A DNA stretch of 64,000 bases, taken from assembly GCA_003254885.1 (NCBI GenBank), contig QANT01001927.1, positions 1-64,000 of the forward strand, written 5' to 3'. Source of the stretch: Purshia tridentata. Its lineage: Eukaryota > Streptophyta > Magnoliopsida > Rosales > Rosaceae. Below, piece by piece: positions 10,980-22,512 of the stretch (positions within the stretch are counted from its first letter, which is position 1; every line of letters begins with the position of its first letter). The notes beneath the pieces are model-generated. The model did no database searches. It was not told where the DNA came from and was given only the letters and a program-made list of their open reading frames with translations. A program made the translations under genes and the position numbers.

Positions 10980-12500
10980 TTTCAGAAGTTCCAACAGTTG
11001 AAGAACTTGGCTATGAAGAGAGTCAACAGGTTTGGACTTTGGAGGAAAGATTTTTGCGTTTTTCCTTTTTGTTCAGCCTCATTTTTCCAATAAAAGACTT
11101 CTATGCAGGATGAATTGTCTCCCTTTAGAGGCGGTGAATCAGAAGCCTTGAGCCACTTAGCTATGAGAGAGGAATAGAAGAGAAAGAAATTTTTTTGGGG
11201 TTACTGTAGCAGCGGAGGCACTGTAGCGGAGGCGGCACTGTAGCAGCGGAAAATTTTTCTTAGAGAAAATAAACCCTAGATCTCTAGGGCTTTGATACCA
11301 TGCAGATTTAGAGAACTGAATTATTCTATTCTTCTCATATTGAGGTGTTTATATAGATTTACAAGAGTTCCTAATTAGGCTAGGAAAGCAAGAAAGGAAA
11401 GAATAACCTAGTCAACTATTACACAGCTAATTACAGCTAATTAAAGCTAATTATATACATGCTAACAGAAGTACTAGTATTGAAATTTTATGATTCTGTT
11501 ATCCATATATTTCTCCCTGATGGCTTTCATTGGATGACATGATATGGCTGCCTTGAATCAACATTGTTCCCTTTGGTTTTACCTGGTTCTTGGATGTCTC
11601 TCTACTCATGTGATTTTGTTGTAAATTACGTTGGTCTGTCTAAACAATTTCAACTTAGTAGCATGTCTTATTGGCATTTAATTCATTCTGTTCTTTCATG
11701 GGTGTTGTAGGAGTGGGTGGCACCTAAAAGGTGATCCATCTGCGTTTTTAAAGCCAGCAACAACTGTTTTATCACCTTACTTGAAAGTGAGTTGTAAACA
11801 AGAAGAGCTTTATTGTTTAACATATTGTATATATTCTTGAAGAATTTTAAATGAACACACTTTTTGATGGTCTCACTTACTCTCTTTGGTAGTTTGGTTG
11901 TCTCTCTTCCACATACTTCTACTTATACCTTCAAGATTTATATAAAAATGTCAGAAGGCATACATTACCTCTTTTTATACTTTCTACTTTCTATTAGCTT
12001 TTATAATTTCACTTCTCTTTTTATATATTTTCGAGGAATTTTTTTTACATGTAATAAGATGCTGTTTTTAGACAACTATATTTGTACATGACAGTGCATC
12101 ATGATACATTATGTTGAGAGAGACTGCAAATTCTTAAAGATAGGGTATATGTTATTAGAAGCATTGTAGTTTATGCGTGTGCATGAAAAAACTTTAAAAT
12201 TAAGTTCTATTTACTTGTTACAAGTACTGTTGGCATGCAGTAAAGCTAATTCAAGACCCTTGATTGTTGATAAACGAAGATAATTTTGACCTTCATGAAA
12301 ATGATGCAGATGACATATCTGTTAGATTCCATATATATAATAAATCTATGGTAATGCCAATTGCTGTAGATACCTTGGAATGATGACGATGATGAACTGC
12401 TGGCAGCTTGGAGGGAGGCTAGAACATGATACCCTTGGATTGATGCTATCATGATCCAGGTTAGGCTCTTCTACATAGTTATGGTTATATTAATTTAATA
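10980..12500 (+). pseudogene. Truncated (6-4) photolyase pseudogene 1
   Basis: This matches the intact photolyase gene from the 3' part of its exon 4 to just past exon 9, with introns kept, so it arose by DNA duplication and not retroposition. Recognisable pieces are the exon 4 end (about 10980-11029), exon 5 (about 11109-11152), exon 6 (about 11711-11788, lacking the bases for the VANFE codons), exon 7 start (about 11892-11960) and exon 9 (about 12370-12459, with an in-frame TGA in place of the GGA of TGYPW). The 3' end of exon 7 and all of exon 8 are missing. A retroelement fragment replaces part of intron 5 (11155-11467). It cannot encode a photolyase. Confidence 0.9.
11155..11467 (-). mobile_element. 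Copia-type LTR-retrotransposon fossil (one LTR plus adjacent leader)
   Basis: On the minus strand a segment of about 167 bp (11301-11467) begins TGTTAGC and ends TCTGCA, giving TG...CA LTR ends. It is followed directly by TGGTATCAAAGCCC, which resembles the initiator-methionine tRNA primer-binding site of plant copia elements. About 145 bp of leader follow. No gag-pol or second LTR is present, so it is a broken fragment. It lies inside photolyase pseudogene 1 and is therefore younger than that duplication or joined to it. Confidence 0.7.
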
Positions 12501-13389
12501 TAAAAAAAGGTCAAAAATGGTTGAGAAATGAGTGAAATATGAGTATTCAAAGTTATGAACAATCTTTGAATTTTCTGGGCAGAGTATATATCAAAAGACC
12601 AAATATATATCAAAATACCCAAGACACATACCATAGCCACAAGTAAAAGTGTAACAACCTAATTAGACCTAATTTCCTCAAGATCATCAAAGGTATCATC
12701 ATTTTCACCAACATGCATCATCACCAGAAACACCAAGAATCATTGTGTCGGGAACTTCTCATGGCAGCAAGCTCAACTTTCGTCTGCACAATATAAGAGG
12801 TAAGCTCCTCCACCTTGCCTATAAGCTACTCAACTCTCTTATATGTTGCAGCAATTAAAGCAATTGAACTGGTATGCATGGAGGAACCAATTTCTCGACG
12901 AGGACCATATCCCACACCTGGAATAGTACTCCTACCTTTAGCAAACCCAACTCCTTTCCCAAGACCTCCAAACTGTTATGCAACAGGTACAATGATATGC
13001 CCTCAGGTGCACTCTCAGCCATCTCCTTCTTCTTTTCATTCAACTCTACTACGTACCATATTATACCCTACAATTTAAGAAGAGAAGTGTATATACATAT
13101 ATGCATGTTAGTTAAACATTATACAACACAAAAACTACCTATCCCCACTCAATCAAAAACTGACAGAGTCTTGTTTGTTTCTCTAATAATTCCATAATAT
13201 ATAACTTGCAAAAATATACATTTCCCAATATTTTCATTCATGGGGCAGCAATAAAATCTTTATATTTTCCACAACTTTCACCACTTTTGTCTAATTTTTA
13301 CTGATATCAATATTTTCTCGAAATTTTTATATTTTTTTACCACCAAAATTTCAAACAATTACCTGCAAAAGATACACCAACTCTCGCCA
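12500..13389. other. Spacer with a duplicated block (12845-13350)
   Basis: 12845-13350 matches 19285-19765, and each copy lies just downstream of a minus-strand NLR copy. On the minus strand both copies retain a similar short reading frame including GVGFAKGRSTIPGV in copy 1 and GVGVAKDRITIPGV in copy 2. Frames are interrupted. It may be the tail of an old transposase, but I cannot identify it. The first 340 bp show nothing recognisable. Confidence 0.5.
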
Positions 13390-13538
13390 CTTCGAAGCTG
13401 GGAAGGAAAACATTTGGAGCATCTTGATCCTTCACTTGGTGAAGTTGAACGAAGCGACTTCTGTTTGGACCATCAAGTGCTTCCCAATTAACCTTCAATT
13501 CTTCCAAATCAGTACACTTGGAAAGGCCATTAATTAAA

Positions 13539-13954
13539 AGCTTATTATCGAATTTATCCTCTGAAACATACTCTTTTTTTCACGTTACCCCCTGAAAGTT
13601 AAATCCTCTCACTTTGCCCCCCAAACTTTACACTTTCATCTACACCCTCAACTTCATCTATTATCTGGAGTTCTAGAGCTCCGTTTTGTGTGATTTTTAT
13701 ATGATTATAAAGAGAAGATTCATAACTTCAAAATAAGTATACAATTGTTGATTTTGGTGGAAGTTTGATGAGTCAAAAATTGGGCCAAAGTTGAGATAAA
13801 AACTAGACAAATGGATGAAGTTGAATTCAAAGGGCAAAGTGGGAGGATTTACCCTTGCGATCTAAAGTTTGGCGGGCAAAGTGAGAAGATTTAACTTTCA
13901 GGGAGCAAAGTGAAAAAAAGAATATGTTTCAAGGGGTAAATTCAATAATAAGCC
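13539..13954. mobile_element. Mutator-like MITE, 416 bp, in an LRR exon
   Basis: Its terminal inverted repeats are about 90 bp. The left end reads AGCTTATTATCGAATTTATC and the right end, inverted, GGCTTATTATTGAATTTACC, and both continue through a CACTTTGC-type word to about 'gccaaacttta'. The 9-bp sequence TTAATTAAA flanks both sides (13530-13538 and 13955-13963). The uninterrupted site survives in the intact NLR near 3235. Long inverted repeats with a 9-bp target duplication point to the Mutator superfamily. There is no coding capacity. Confidence 0.88.
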
Positions 13955-15541
13955 TTAATTAAAATGAGTCACTAGAGGTGATATATCAGAATTGTGAGAA
14001 ACATGGAGGCGGAGCTGTCGAGTACAAGTCACTAAGTGATGGTAGCTGAAAAACCGTTTGAAACAAGAGGTACTTCTTATGCTCAATGTCAAGACCTCTA
14101 GGTGTTTCAAACACTGCAATTCATCCAACATTGCTTCTTCACTGTCAAAAGGACATTTGTTATCATGACCACACTCCTGCAACCTCAAAACTTTTAGCAT
14201 GGAAAAACCTGATATTATATGCATTGGAACAAATTCAAGCTTCTCTGTAGACTCCAAATTCAAGTTCCAAGGCCTTCAACTCAATTGGCAACTCTGTTAT
14301 ACGAGTACTTGACAAATTCAAATATTGTAAAAAAGCAAGTTTTGAAACTCCGGATGGTAGTTGAGTTAACTTTTCATTTCCAGATAAATCCAGAACTTGA
14401 AGAGAATATTGCATAGAATCAAAGAAGCTTTCAACAACTGTCTTTAATTTATTTTCTTGAAGAAACAAGGTCTGCAGATTGGGGCATTCTGGTGTTTCAA
14501 CTAATGTTCAATGTGATTATACATTAGTGACACCCTTTTCTACTCCATTCCATTTTTCAACATTCGGTGCTTCTCTCAAATTGGCACCGGATTCCACAAG
14601 GAAAGTCTTGTTTGTTTTCATCGGAGAAAGTGCTAACCACAATGCCATTTCCTGAGTAATATCATGCATTTTTACACCATATTCGTCATCACCTACTTCC
14701 AACAAACATGCATTGAGCAAAGTGCCTATGATATGGTAACTTTCATTTTCTGCCTTCTCTATATTAGCATATTCATCCAATATTCCCTCCTCATACATCC
14801 AAAAATGTAATAAATCATTTTTAGTTATGACATAATCTTCGGGAAATAAAGCACAATATAAGAAGCACGATTTAACTTTCTCGCTTGGTAAATTATCATA
14901 ACTAAACTTTAGTAGGCGCAACACCTTATCTTCCATACCTGAAAACTTGGAGGCATAATTCTTCAAAACATCAATTTCATAGTTCCATTCTTGCGGAGTC
15001 GTCTTGGAAGACATGGTTCGACCGACTGTAATTAGTGCAAGTGGCAAACCGTCACACTCTTTTGCAATAGTTTCAGCAAGCTTGGGAATATCTGGATGAA
15101 TGTCGAAAAGTGTTTCTTTCCCAACCTTGTCTTGAAACAATTCCCATGCTTTGTCCCATGCCAAACACTGCACTTCTATCTTCTTGTGAGCATCCATATG
15201 ACCACATACATCCTTGGAACGAGTTGTGAAGATTACTTTGGACTTATTTGCTTCACCAGGAAAAGGATTCCCTACTTTGGTAATTTCAATCGGCTCCCAT
15301 ACGTCATCTAATAGTAACACAAACTTCTTTTCGCTCAAGAACCTAAAGATATCTTGAGCCTTTTCATCCTGCTTCTTTTGCTTCCATATCATGTCACCAG
15401 AAAGCCCAATCTTTTCACCAATATTATCCTGAATAAGTTCAAGGTTGTGATCCTTTGCATTTGAAACCACTATCCAGATCACAATATTAAAATCATTTCG
15501 AGTTTGTGCCAACTTGTTTCTGATTTGGGTTAGGAGGGTGG

Positions 15542-15563
15542 TCTTGCCCACCCCTCCCATTCC
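15542..15563 (+). promoter_or_regulatory. Putative miR482/2118 target site in NLR pseudogene 3
   Basis: The plus strand is TCTTGCCCA followed by CCCCTCCCATTCC over the P-loop codons. From memory this is even closer to some published eudicot miR482 sequences than the intact gene is. If transcribed, the pseudogene could act as a decoy or phasiRNA source. Confidence 0.5.
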
Positions 15564-16837
15564 ATATAAGCCAATTTTTCCCACTTGATCATCTTCAATG
15601 AGTCTCCAAACTTTATCAAGCATCGATTCCATGCCCACAGTAGGCTCAACAGCTACTTGATTGACTACAGGTGCAGCTACTCTTTCAGTGACCTCCGCAA
15701 AAACTCCCTTGTTCTTTAAATCAGCGACTTGCACAATCTTTCTAGCCACTTTTTTCCCACACTTGTAGCTGGACTTGTAGTTCTTCGAACAGTAACCTCC
15801 ACAACAGAGTTTATCAATTTATTGATTGTCGTGTTGTAAAACTTGATTGATCACATCAGTTTCTATACTCTCCACACTTGAAATCCAGTTATCTACCTGC
15901 TTTAACCGCTTCATGAATGGTTTCTTCTCACCGCCCTCAACCCTCGTCTTCAAATCATCCTTCATACTCGTTAATTCTTTCAAATCTGTTTCCAGTTTTT
16001 CAAGGTTTTCTTCGAGCTTATACACATAATCTGCTTGTTGCTTAATGAAATCCCAGCAGCGAGAAACAATGTTGTCGCCTGAGAAGGAGACTGAGAGTAT
16101 GCTGCCCATTGCTTGTAAGAAAAATGAAGAAGAATGATATTTAATTTTGTCAGCAACCTGACCTGCCTGTTGTGTTAATCAAACATATATAGTAGGTATA
16201 AAAGATGCGAAATCATGAATTATTTTTTTAATTAGCTTCAACTTGCATTACTTTCCTTTTTGTCATTTTCAAAGCCAAATTTTAATTTTAATTTTTTTCT
16301 TTGAATTATTTTTTTTATAAATTTTTTATTATGCGAATTGTCTTGGAAAAGGGAAGGGCCCTTAATTATCAAAAAGCGTTTTGATTCATGGTTTGGAGTT
16401 TGAGTATGAGATCTTATTCCAATATTTGGTATGTGCATCGATGAGAATCTATTACCATTCATATGAATTTCAAATACCAATGTAAGAGGTATCTGATACC
16501 CTTCAGCCCCTTGAGTATGCAATCCTTCCTTTATAGGAAGCATTTATTGCAATTTTTTTATAACCAATCTACCCTCATTATTGCATTTATTGCAATTATA
16601 TATATAATAAATAAGAGTATTACTAAAAAACTGTAATGTTTTTTATTCCTATTACTGTAGTCTGTATGAACCATACATGGAATGTAAATAAAAAAACTAT
16701 TTTTTTGTTACTATTCTTGACATTTCCAAACACTGTAATTGAATTATTCATTCTCATCTCCTGAAATAAGAAAGAGTCTAATATTCATAAACAATCCATC
16801 ACTCAAATCAAACATGCCCTACAAGTAAGAGTACAGA

Positions 16838-16884
16838 GTAACAATGAGATCGCCTGATAACGAGGCTGAGCAGATGTTGCCCAT
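16838..16884 (-). pseudogene. Orphan NLR N-terminal fragment 1
   Basis: The minus strand reads MGNICSASLSGDLIVT and then loses similarity. This is the first 16 codons of the NLR family with the myristoylation start. No NB-ARC follows. It is a relic of a further NLR copy. Confidence 0.8.
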
Positions 16885-17756
16885 TTCTTGCAGATGATTC
16901 TAACAAAAAGGAGAGTTAAATTTATTTGAAAGAAATTATTTTAGCTAGATTGGAGAAAGGTAATAGAGAATGTGAAGATCGAAGGATCTTTATTAATTAG
17001 ACCTCAAACTCTATTTCAAAATAATGGAGTTCCAAAGTCAACTAGTAGAGTCGTCATTTCAGACCCTTGGTTCTCTTCTAGCGTGAAGACGTTAGGATAA
17101 GTTAAAGACTGCCAGCAAACCGGACCGGCATTATGTGTTACTTAAACATATTATGAAAGATGCCAAGTCATGAATTAGTTTTTGAATAGTTTCAAGTTTC
17201 AATACTTTTTTGAATTATATAATTAATCCAAGAGTTCAATTTGGTGCACTAATTATTATGATTATTTTATCACAACTTGTTAAAAATAAATTTTTAAATA
17301 TGTTGTGTCATTTTCATATACCAAACGAATGATTAGGCCTTCCAAGTGCTCAAGATGAAGCTCTGTTTCAGTGGTGAGTTTAGACCCGAATATATAAGCA
17401 AGAATTATTAATACAACCAAAAGCAATAATTGACCTGCAGCCCTTAATGCCACCGCGTCGTCTTTGAAAAACTATTACCAATAGCATGTCTGCTGGCCTA
17501 TCTATTCTGACTGACTCTTTATATTTTGCTGGTTTGATTGACAGTGGAAGAACAACAATTTTAAAGCTGCTTTTCTTTGAGAGTTTGAGTTTTATATGAG
17601 TTCTTAAGACTGTACTTGGCTATTTATTCAATTTTGAAGACAGTAGGATAAGTTAAGATTGCCAGCAACCTGATCGACATGGCTGTAGTGTTAATTAAAC
17701 ATAGTAGTTATAAAAGATGCGAACATGAATTATTAGTTTTAGTTAGCTTCAACTTG

Positions 17757-17832
17757 TTTCTCGGAGATTACGGACATAGCTAGCCAGTAACAATGGCATC
17801 GCCTGATAACGAGAGTGAGAGGATGTCGGCCA
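17757..17832 (-). pseudogene. Orphan NLR N-terminal fragment 2
   Basis: The minus strand reads MADILSLSLSGDAIVTG, then a stop, then a stretch matching the YVRKLQE codons of the family (read here YVRNLRE). Gly2 is replaced by Ala. Only about 25 codons remain. Confidence 0.8.
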
Positions 17833-18034
17833 TTACTTGCTGAAGATTGTGAGAAAACGAAGAGTTTTATGTGTTCGTACTGTGAGCTAGGAATGTAGGC
17901 ATAATTGAGAGTGTTGAGAACGTAGGCATAAGTAGTTATGATGCCGCTAGCAGACTTGGCCTTCTTGTGCTAATTAAAATATTAGCACGCTTCTTATTAT
18001 TTGATTAGCTTTAATGCAAGTGTTCCCAAAGTCC

Positions 18035-18689
18035 AATTTAGTGAACTAATTATATGATAATATTATGACCAACTGACCATAGTTTTAAAAAATTAATTTT
18101 GTAAAAAATTATTGTCATGCAGATGTTACACATAGGTATTATATTATTTTGTCATTTTCATATACCAGTCGTAATATTTCATAGTATTTTTATTGTTTGA
18201 ATAGATTAGAGTTGCATTATTAGACATATTCCTAGTCTAAAATAATAAAACTCAACTTTTTTATGGTTTTTTTTAAAGTAAAAAAATGGAAAATAATATG
18301 ATTGGCTAATCTACGTGCAAAAACATGGTAATGTCCGGTCAACTTTTTAATGAGCCGAGTGCTCGGCAACACTACTAAGCACTCAGTACACAAACTGAGT
18401 GCTTAAGGTCACTGAGAATTCAGAAAGCTACTATGTGATAGTAGTAATTTACAAAGTAAACCTATTCATCATTCAAACTCTTCAAATGGGTTTCTCTTTA
18501 TTAAAGACCGTAAAATAGACTTTAGAGTAACATACTATACGGTCCAACATCGAGCTGCCGAATAATTCTTGGCAGTCGGTCATATACATGTCAAAAGTTA
18601 TTTTTATTATAGAGCAATTGAATTTGAGTTTTCTTTCACCGTGGAGTACACGTGATGTACTTCTGTACATGGATATAATTGTGCGATTT
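18035..18689. repeat. Duplicated NLR 5' block, copy 2
   Basis: This is co-linear with 10105-10480 and 10828-10979. It contains a short imperfect hairpin at about 18390-18413, GCACTCAG/CTGAGTGC. It joins photolyase pseudogene 2 at the same base as copy 1 does. Confidence 0.8.
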
Positions 18690-19280
18690 CAGAAGTTCCA
18701 ACAGTTGAAGAAGTTGGCTATGAAGAGAGTCAACAGGTTTAGACTTTGGAGGAACGATTTTTGCGTTTTTCCTTTTTGTTCAGCCTCATTTTTCTATGAA
18801 AAGACTTCTATGCAGGATGAATTGTCTCCTTTTAGAGGCGGTGAATCAGAAGCCTTGAAGAGATTAAGAGAGAATTAATGGAAACAAGGTGCAATGCAGA
18901 ACTCTTTGTGAAATTTTATTAGGCTTCACATTACACTGATGGCTAGTTAATAGTTATGGTCTGTCCTTAACAGTGATAATGTACATTCATGATTCAACCC
19001 ATACTGAACCTTATAAGACGCACTAGAATAATTTTTTCATTTTTAAATTTTTTTATTTAAAATCTCCATTGCATGGCTTGGTCTTCAAAATTTTCAAATA
19101 ATGTATCGTTGGCTGAACAATTTTCCTCATCAACAGATAAATTATCGGCATTGTGGTTGTTGTTTGGTGAATGTGTTTTTGAGTTAGAATTCAATGTGAA
19201 AATTGCCATATCAATAGTGGAAATTTTTTTTCAGTTTATAGTTTCATTAACTTGTATGTATTTACAAGAAGGCAATTTAT
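18690..19280 (+). pseudogene. Truncated (6-4) photolyase pseudogene 2
   Basis: It starts in the middle of exon 4 (codons for ISEVPTVEE...LGYEESQQ), at the same point as pseudogene 1. It keeps exon 5 (about 18812-18882, coding [17 protein letters not shown]) and most of intron 5, ending near 19280 in sequence matching 24075 of the intact gene. Everything downstream is lost. After 19285 comes the block shared with 12845. Confidence 0.88.
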
Positions 19281-19284
19281 ATGT

Positions 19285-19765
19285 TGTAGCAGTTAAAGCA
19301 ATTGAACAGGTATTTATGGAGGAACCTAGTTTCTCGACGAGGACCATATATAGCCACACCTGGAATAGTAATCCTATCTTTAGCAACCCCAACTCCTCTT
19401 CTCAAGATCTTCAAACTTTTATAGTACAATGATATGCTCAACTGGGGTATCCTCAAGTGCACTCTCAGTCATCTCCTTCTTTTTTTCATTCCACTACTAC
19501 ATATATATATATATATACCATCTTACCATACAATTTAAGAAGAGAAGTGTATACATGTTAGTTTAACATTATACAACACACAAAATACCTATACCCTCTC
19601 AATCAAAAAACTGACAGATCGAGTCTTGTTTGTTTCTCTAATAATTCCATAATTTATAACTTGCAAAAATAAACATTTCACAATATTTTCATTCATGGGG
19701 CAGCAATAAAATCTTTATAGTTTCCATCACCATTTTTGTCTAATTTTTATCAATATCATTTTTGT
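19285..19765. repeat. Duplicated NLR 3' block, copy 2
   Basis: This matches 12845-13350 almost throughout, including 'cattcatggggcagcaataaaatctttata'-type wording. It lies immediately 3' of NLR pseudogene 4 in that gene's direction. A short AT microsatellite occurs at about 19500-19517. Confidence 0.75.
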
Positions 19766-19883
19766 CTAATACATGATGAATTTAATGTGGTAGCACCGTA
19801 TTCAGAAAATTAAGTAATTGAGATCCGCCAGCTGCCTGTCTTTGCCAAGTGGGAATCAAATGATATGGAAGACCCTCACTTCT

Positions 19884-21731
19884 TATAAAGAGGTTTCAAG
19901 GTGGGAAGGAAAACATTTGGAGCATCTTTGTCGTCCCACTGTAACCCATTCCACCACTCTTCATCTCCTTGGATGATGAAATTGCATCCTTGGGCACTCC
20001 TTGAGTCCAGTGGCAGCTTCTTCAGTGCTGGACAATCAAGTATGTAGACTTCCTTCAGATCTGGAAAGGGTAAAGCACTTTCATATATGCTCTACAACTG
20101 TGGTACATCAACCAAAATCAACTGCTCAAGTTTTGAATGGGTTCAATTCTTTCACTGCATTTGCCACTCCACCCAATCTTTCCAAATTTATTAATTTTTC
20201 CATTCCTGAGCAGTCCCTTACATATAAATCAGTGACATTTGGAGCAAAAATGAGCCACGTCGGATCCTTCAATTTGTGGCATTTATATACATTTACTTGT
20301 TGAAGGCGAACGAAGCAACTTCTGTTCAAATTGGCACCTGATTCCACAAGGAAAGTCTTGTTTGTTTTCACTGGAGGACGTGCTAACCACAATGACATCT
20401 CCCGAGTGATATCATGCATTTTTACATGATATTCCTCACATGCTTCCAACAAACATGCATTGAGAAGGGTGCCTATGATATCATAACTCTCATTTTCTGC
20501 TTTCTCTATATTAGCATATTCATCCAATATTCCCTCACACATCCAAAAATGTAATAAATCTTTTTATATATGTCAAAATCTTCAGGAAATAAAGCACAAT
20601 ATAAAAAGTAGGATTTAACTTTCTCGCTTGATAGATTATCATAACTAAACTTTCATAGGCGCAACACCTTATCTTCCATACCTGAAAACTTGGAGGCAGA
20701 ATTCTTCAAAACATCAATTGCATAGTTCCATTCCTACTGTAATTAGTGCAAGTGGCAAACCGTCACACTCTTTTGCAACAGTTTCAGCAAGCTTGGGAAT
20801 ATCTGGATGAATGTTGAAAATTGTTTCTTTCCCAACCTAGCTTGTCTTGAAACAATTCCCATTCTTTGTCCCATGCCAAACACTTCACTTCTATTTTTTG
20901 TGACAATCCATATGACCACATACATCCTTGGAACGAGTTGTGGAGATTACTTTGGTCTTATTTGCTTCACCAGGAAAAGGAACAATATCTTGAGCCTTTT
21001 CATCCTGCTTTTTTTGCTTCCATGTGTCACCAGAAAGCCCAATATTTTCACCAATATTATCCTGAATAAGTTAAAGGTTGTGATCCTTTGCATTTGAAAC
21101 CACTATCCAGATCACAATATTAAAATCATTTCGAGTTTGTGCCAACTTGTTTCTGATTTGGGTTAGGAGGGTGGTCTTGCCCACCCCTCCCATTCCATAT
21201 AAGCCAATTTTTCCCACTTGATTATCTTCAATGAGTCTCCAAACTTTATCAAGAATCGAATCCATGCCCACAGTAGGCTCAACAGCTACTTGATTGACTA
21301 AAGGTGCAGCTACTCTTTCAGTGACCTCTGCAAAAACTCGTTCTATCAGCGACTTGCACAAGCTTTCTAGCCACTTTTTTTCCACACTTGTATAGCTGGA
21401 GTTGTAGTCTTCGAACAGTAACCTCCACAGCAGAGTTTCTCAATTTCTTGATTGCCCTGACTTACAACTTGGTTGGCTTCAGCCTCCAAAGTTTCCACAC
21501 TTGAAATCCACCACTGTACATGGTCTGATCGCTTCATGAATGGCTGCTACTCGGCGACCTCAACCCTTACTTGACAACATTCTTTATGGACGTCAATTCT
21601 TGCAAAGAAGTTGTCAGAGCTTCAAGGTTTTCTTGGAGTTTACGGACATAGCCTGCTCTTAGCTTAATGGGATCCCAACAGCAAGTAACAATGGCATCGC
21701 CTGATAACGAGACTGAGCAGATGTTGCCCAT
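19884..21731 (-). pseudogene. NLR pseudogene 4 (RPS5-like), with several internal deletions
   Basis: The start MGNICSVSLSGDAIVT at 21731 leads into a coiled-coil frame broken by small indels. The P-loop segment GMGGVGKTT survives at 21071-21385. The stretch holding kinase-2 and RNBS-B is deleted (about 20982), as is part of the region after GLPL (about 20735). The MHD part is intact (20542-20330) but is joined in frame to the last LRRs: SGANL runs directly into NRSCFVRLQ at about 20325, removing roughly 200 residues of LRR. The 3' end retains the KKLPLDS region. It lies 782 bp head-to-head from the intact photolyase gene. It is non-functional as an NLR. Confidence 0.92.
21175..21196 (+). promoter_or_regulatory. 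Putative miR482/2118 target site in NLR pseudogene 4
   Basis: This is the same 22-base plus-strand word as in pseudogene 3 over the P-loop codons. It remains despite heavy decay around it. Confidence 0.45.
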
Positions 21732-22512
21732 TACTTGCTGAAGATTAATTGTGAGAAAAAGAATAGGTAGAAATGTAGGCATAATTGAGATATTTGAGAA
21801 CGTAGGCATAAGTAGTTAAGATGCTGCTAGCAGACTTGGCCTTCTTGTGCTAATTAAAATATTAGCATGCTTCTTATTATTTGAGGTAATAATAATCAAT
21901 TAATCCCAAAGTCCAATTTGTTGAACTAATTATATGATAATATTATGAACAACTGACCATAGTTTTTAAAAAATAATTCTGTAAAATATTATTGTCAGAT
22001 CTTACACATAGGTATTATATTGTTTTGTCATTTTCATATACCAGTCGTAAAATAGCATATTGCTTTTATTGTTTGAATAGATTAGAGTTGCATTGTTAGA
22101 CATATTCCTAGTCTAAAATAATACAACTCTTAACTTTTTTTATGGTTGAGTTATGAATTATGATCTTCCGAAAATTATTAGAGTGTATTTTGTCAACACG
22201 AACTACGTGGCATCCGTAGGAACCACCAAATCAATGTCCCGCTTTTTAACAATAACTACGTGGCCCCCGGTGGACCGGTCCTAATATTTCCTAAGGCAAG
22301 TGCTTCTAACATACGCAAAATGCGCCACCGCGCAGATTAGCCTTTAAAATTCCATGCATTTTTCTTAGCCTAGAGTTACGGTGCACGTTAGCCAGAGCTA
22401 CCTCACATAAACTCAACCATGAAAGCGCGCGAACCATACAGACAGTTTAAACTCTCTCTCTCTTCCGAGTTTTGGTTTCTCTCTATCTCCGTTTCAGTAT
22501 CCAACCCCGACA
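21732..22512. promoter_or_regulatory. Divergent intergenic region between NLR pseudogene 4 and photolyase
   Basis: The left part (21905-22130) is the NLR 5' block shared with 10111 and 18035. The right part (about 22160-22512) has no copy elsewhere in the window and is GC-richer. It contains 'aactacgtggc' twice (an ACGTGG G-box-like core near 22202 and 22254) and a CTCTCTC-rich leader just before the photolyase ATG. The light-responsive reading of ACGT cores is inference. Confidence 0.5.

Larger units (their letters stand above)
13390..16109 (-). pseudogene. NLR pseudogene 3 (RPS5-like), nearly full length, interrupted by a MITE
   Basis: Start MGSILSVS at 16109 leads into a coiled-coil frame that ends after 96 codons at a TAA where the intact copy has GAA, a single nonsense change. 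The frame then continues unbroken through a complete NB-ARC (15749-14517) with GMGGVGKTT, FVLLLDDVW, GLPLAL, CFLYCALFPED and MHD. Just after MHD an extra A and then a lost T shift and restore the frame. A deletion of a few codons in the LRR shifts it again, and a 416-bp MITE splits the late LRR at 13539-13954. The C-terminus is shortened. A truncated protein from the downstream frame is conceivable but unlikely. The breaks look recent compared with the other pseudogenes. Confidence 0.92.
16110..18034. other. Repeated NLR 5' flank with two orphan NLR starts
   Basis: The stretch 'gccagcaacctg...aaagatgcgaa...atgaatta' occurs three times (about 16145, 17105, 17655). Each copy lies upstream, in NLR direction, of an NLR N-terminus: pseudogene 3, then the two scraps at 16838-16884 and 17757-17832. 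The rest is AT-rich and has no recognised gene. Confidence 0.65.
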
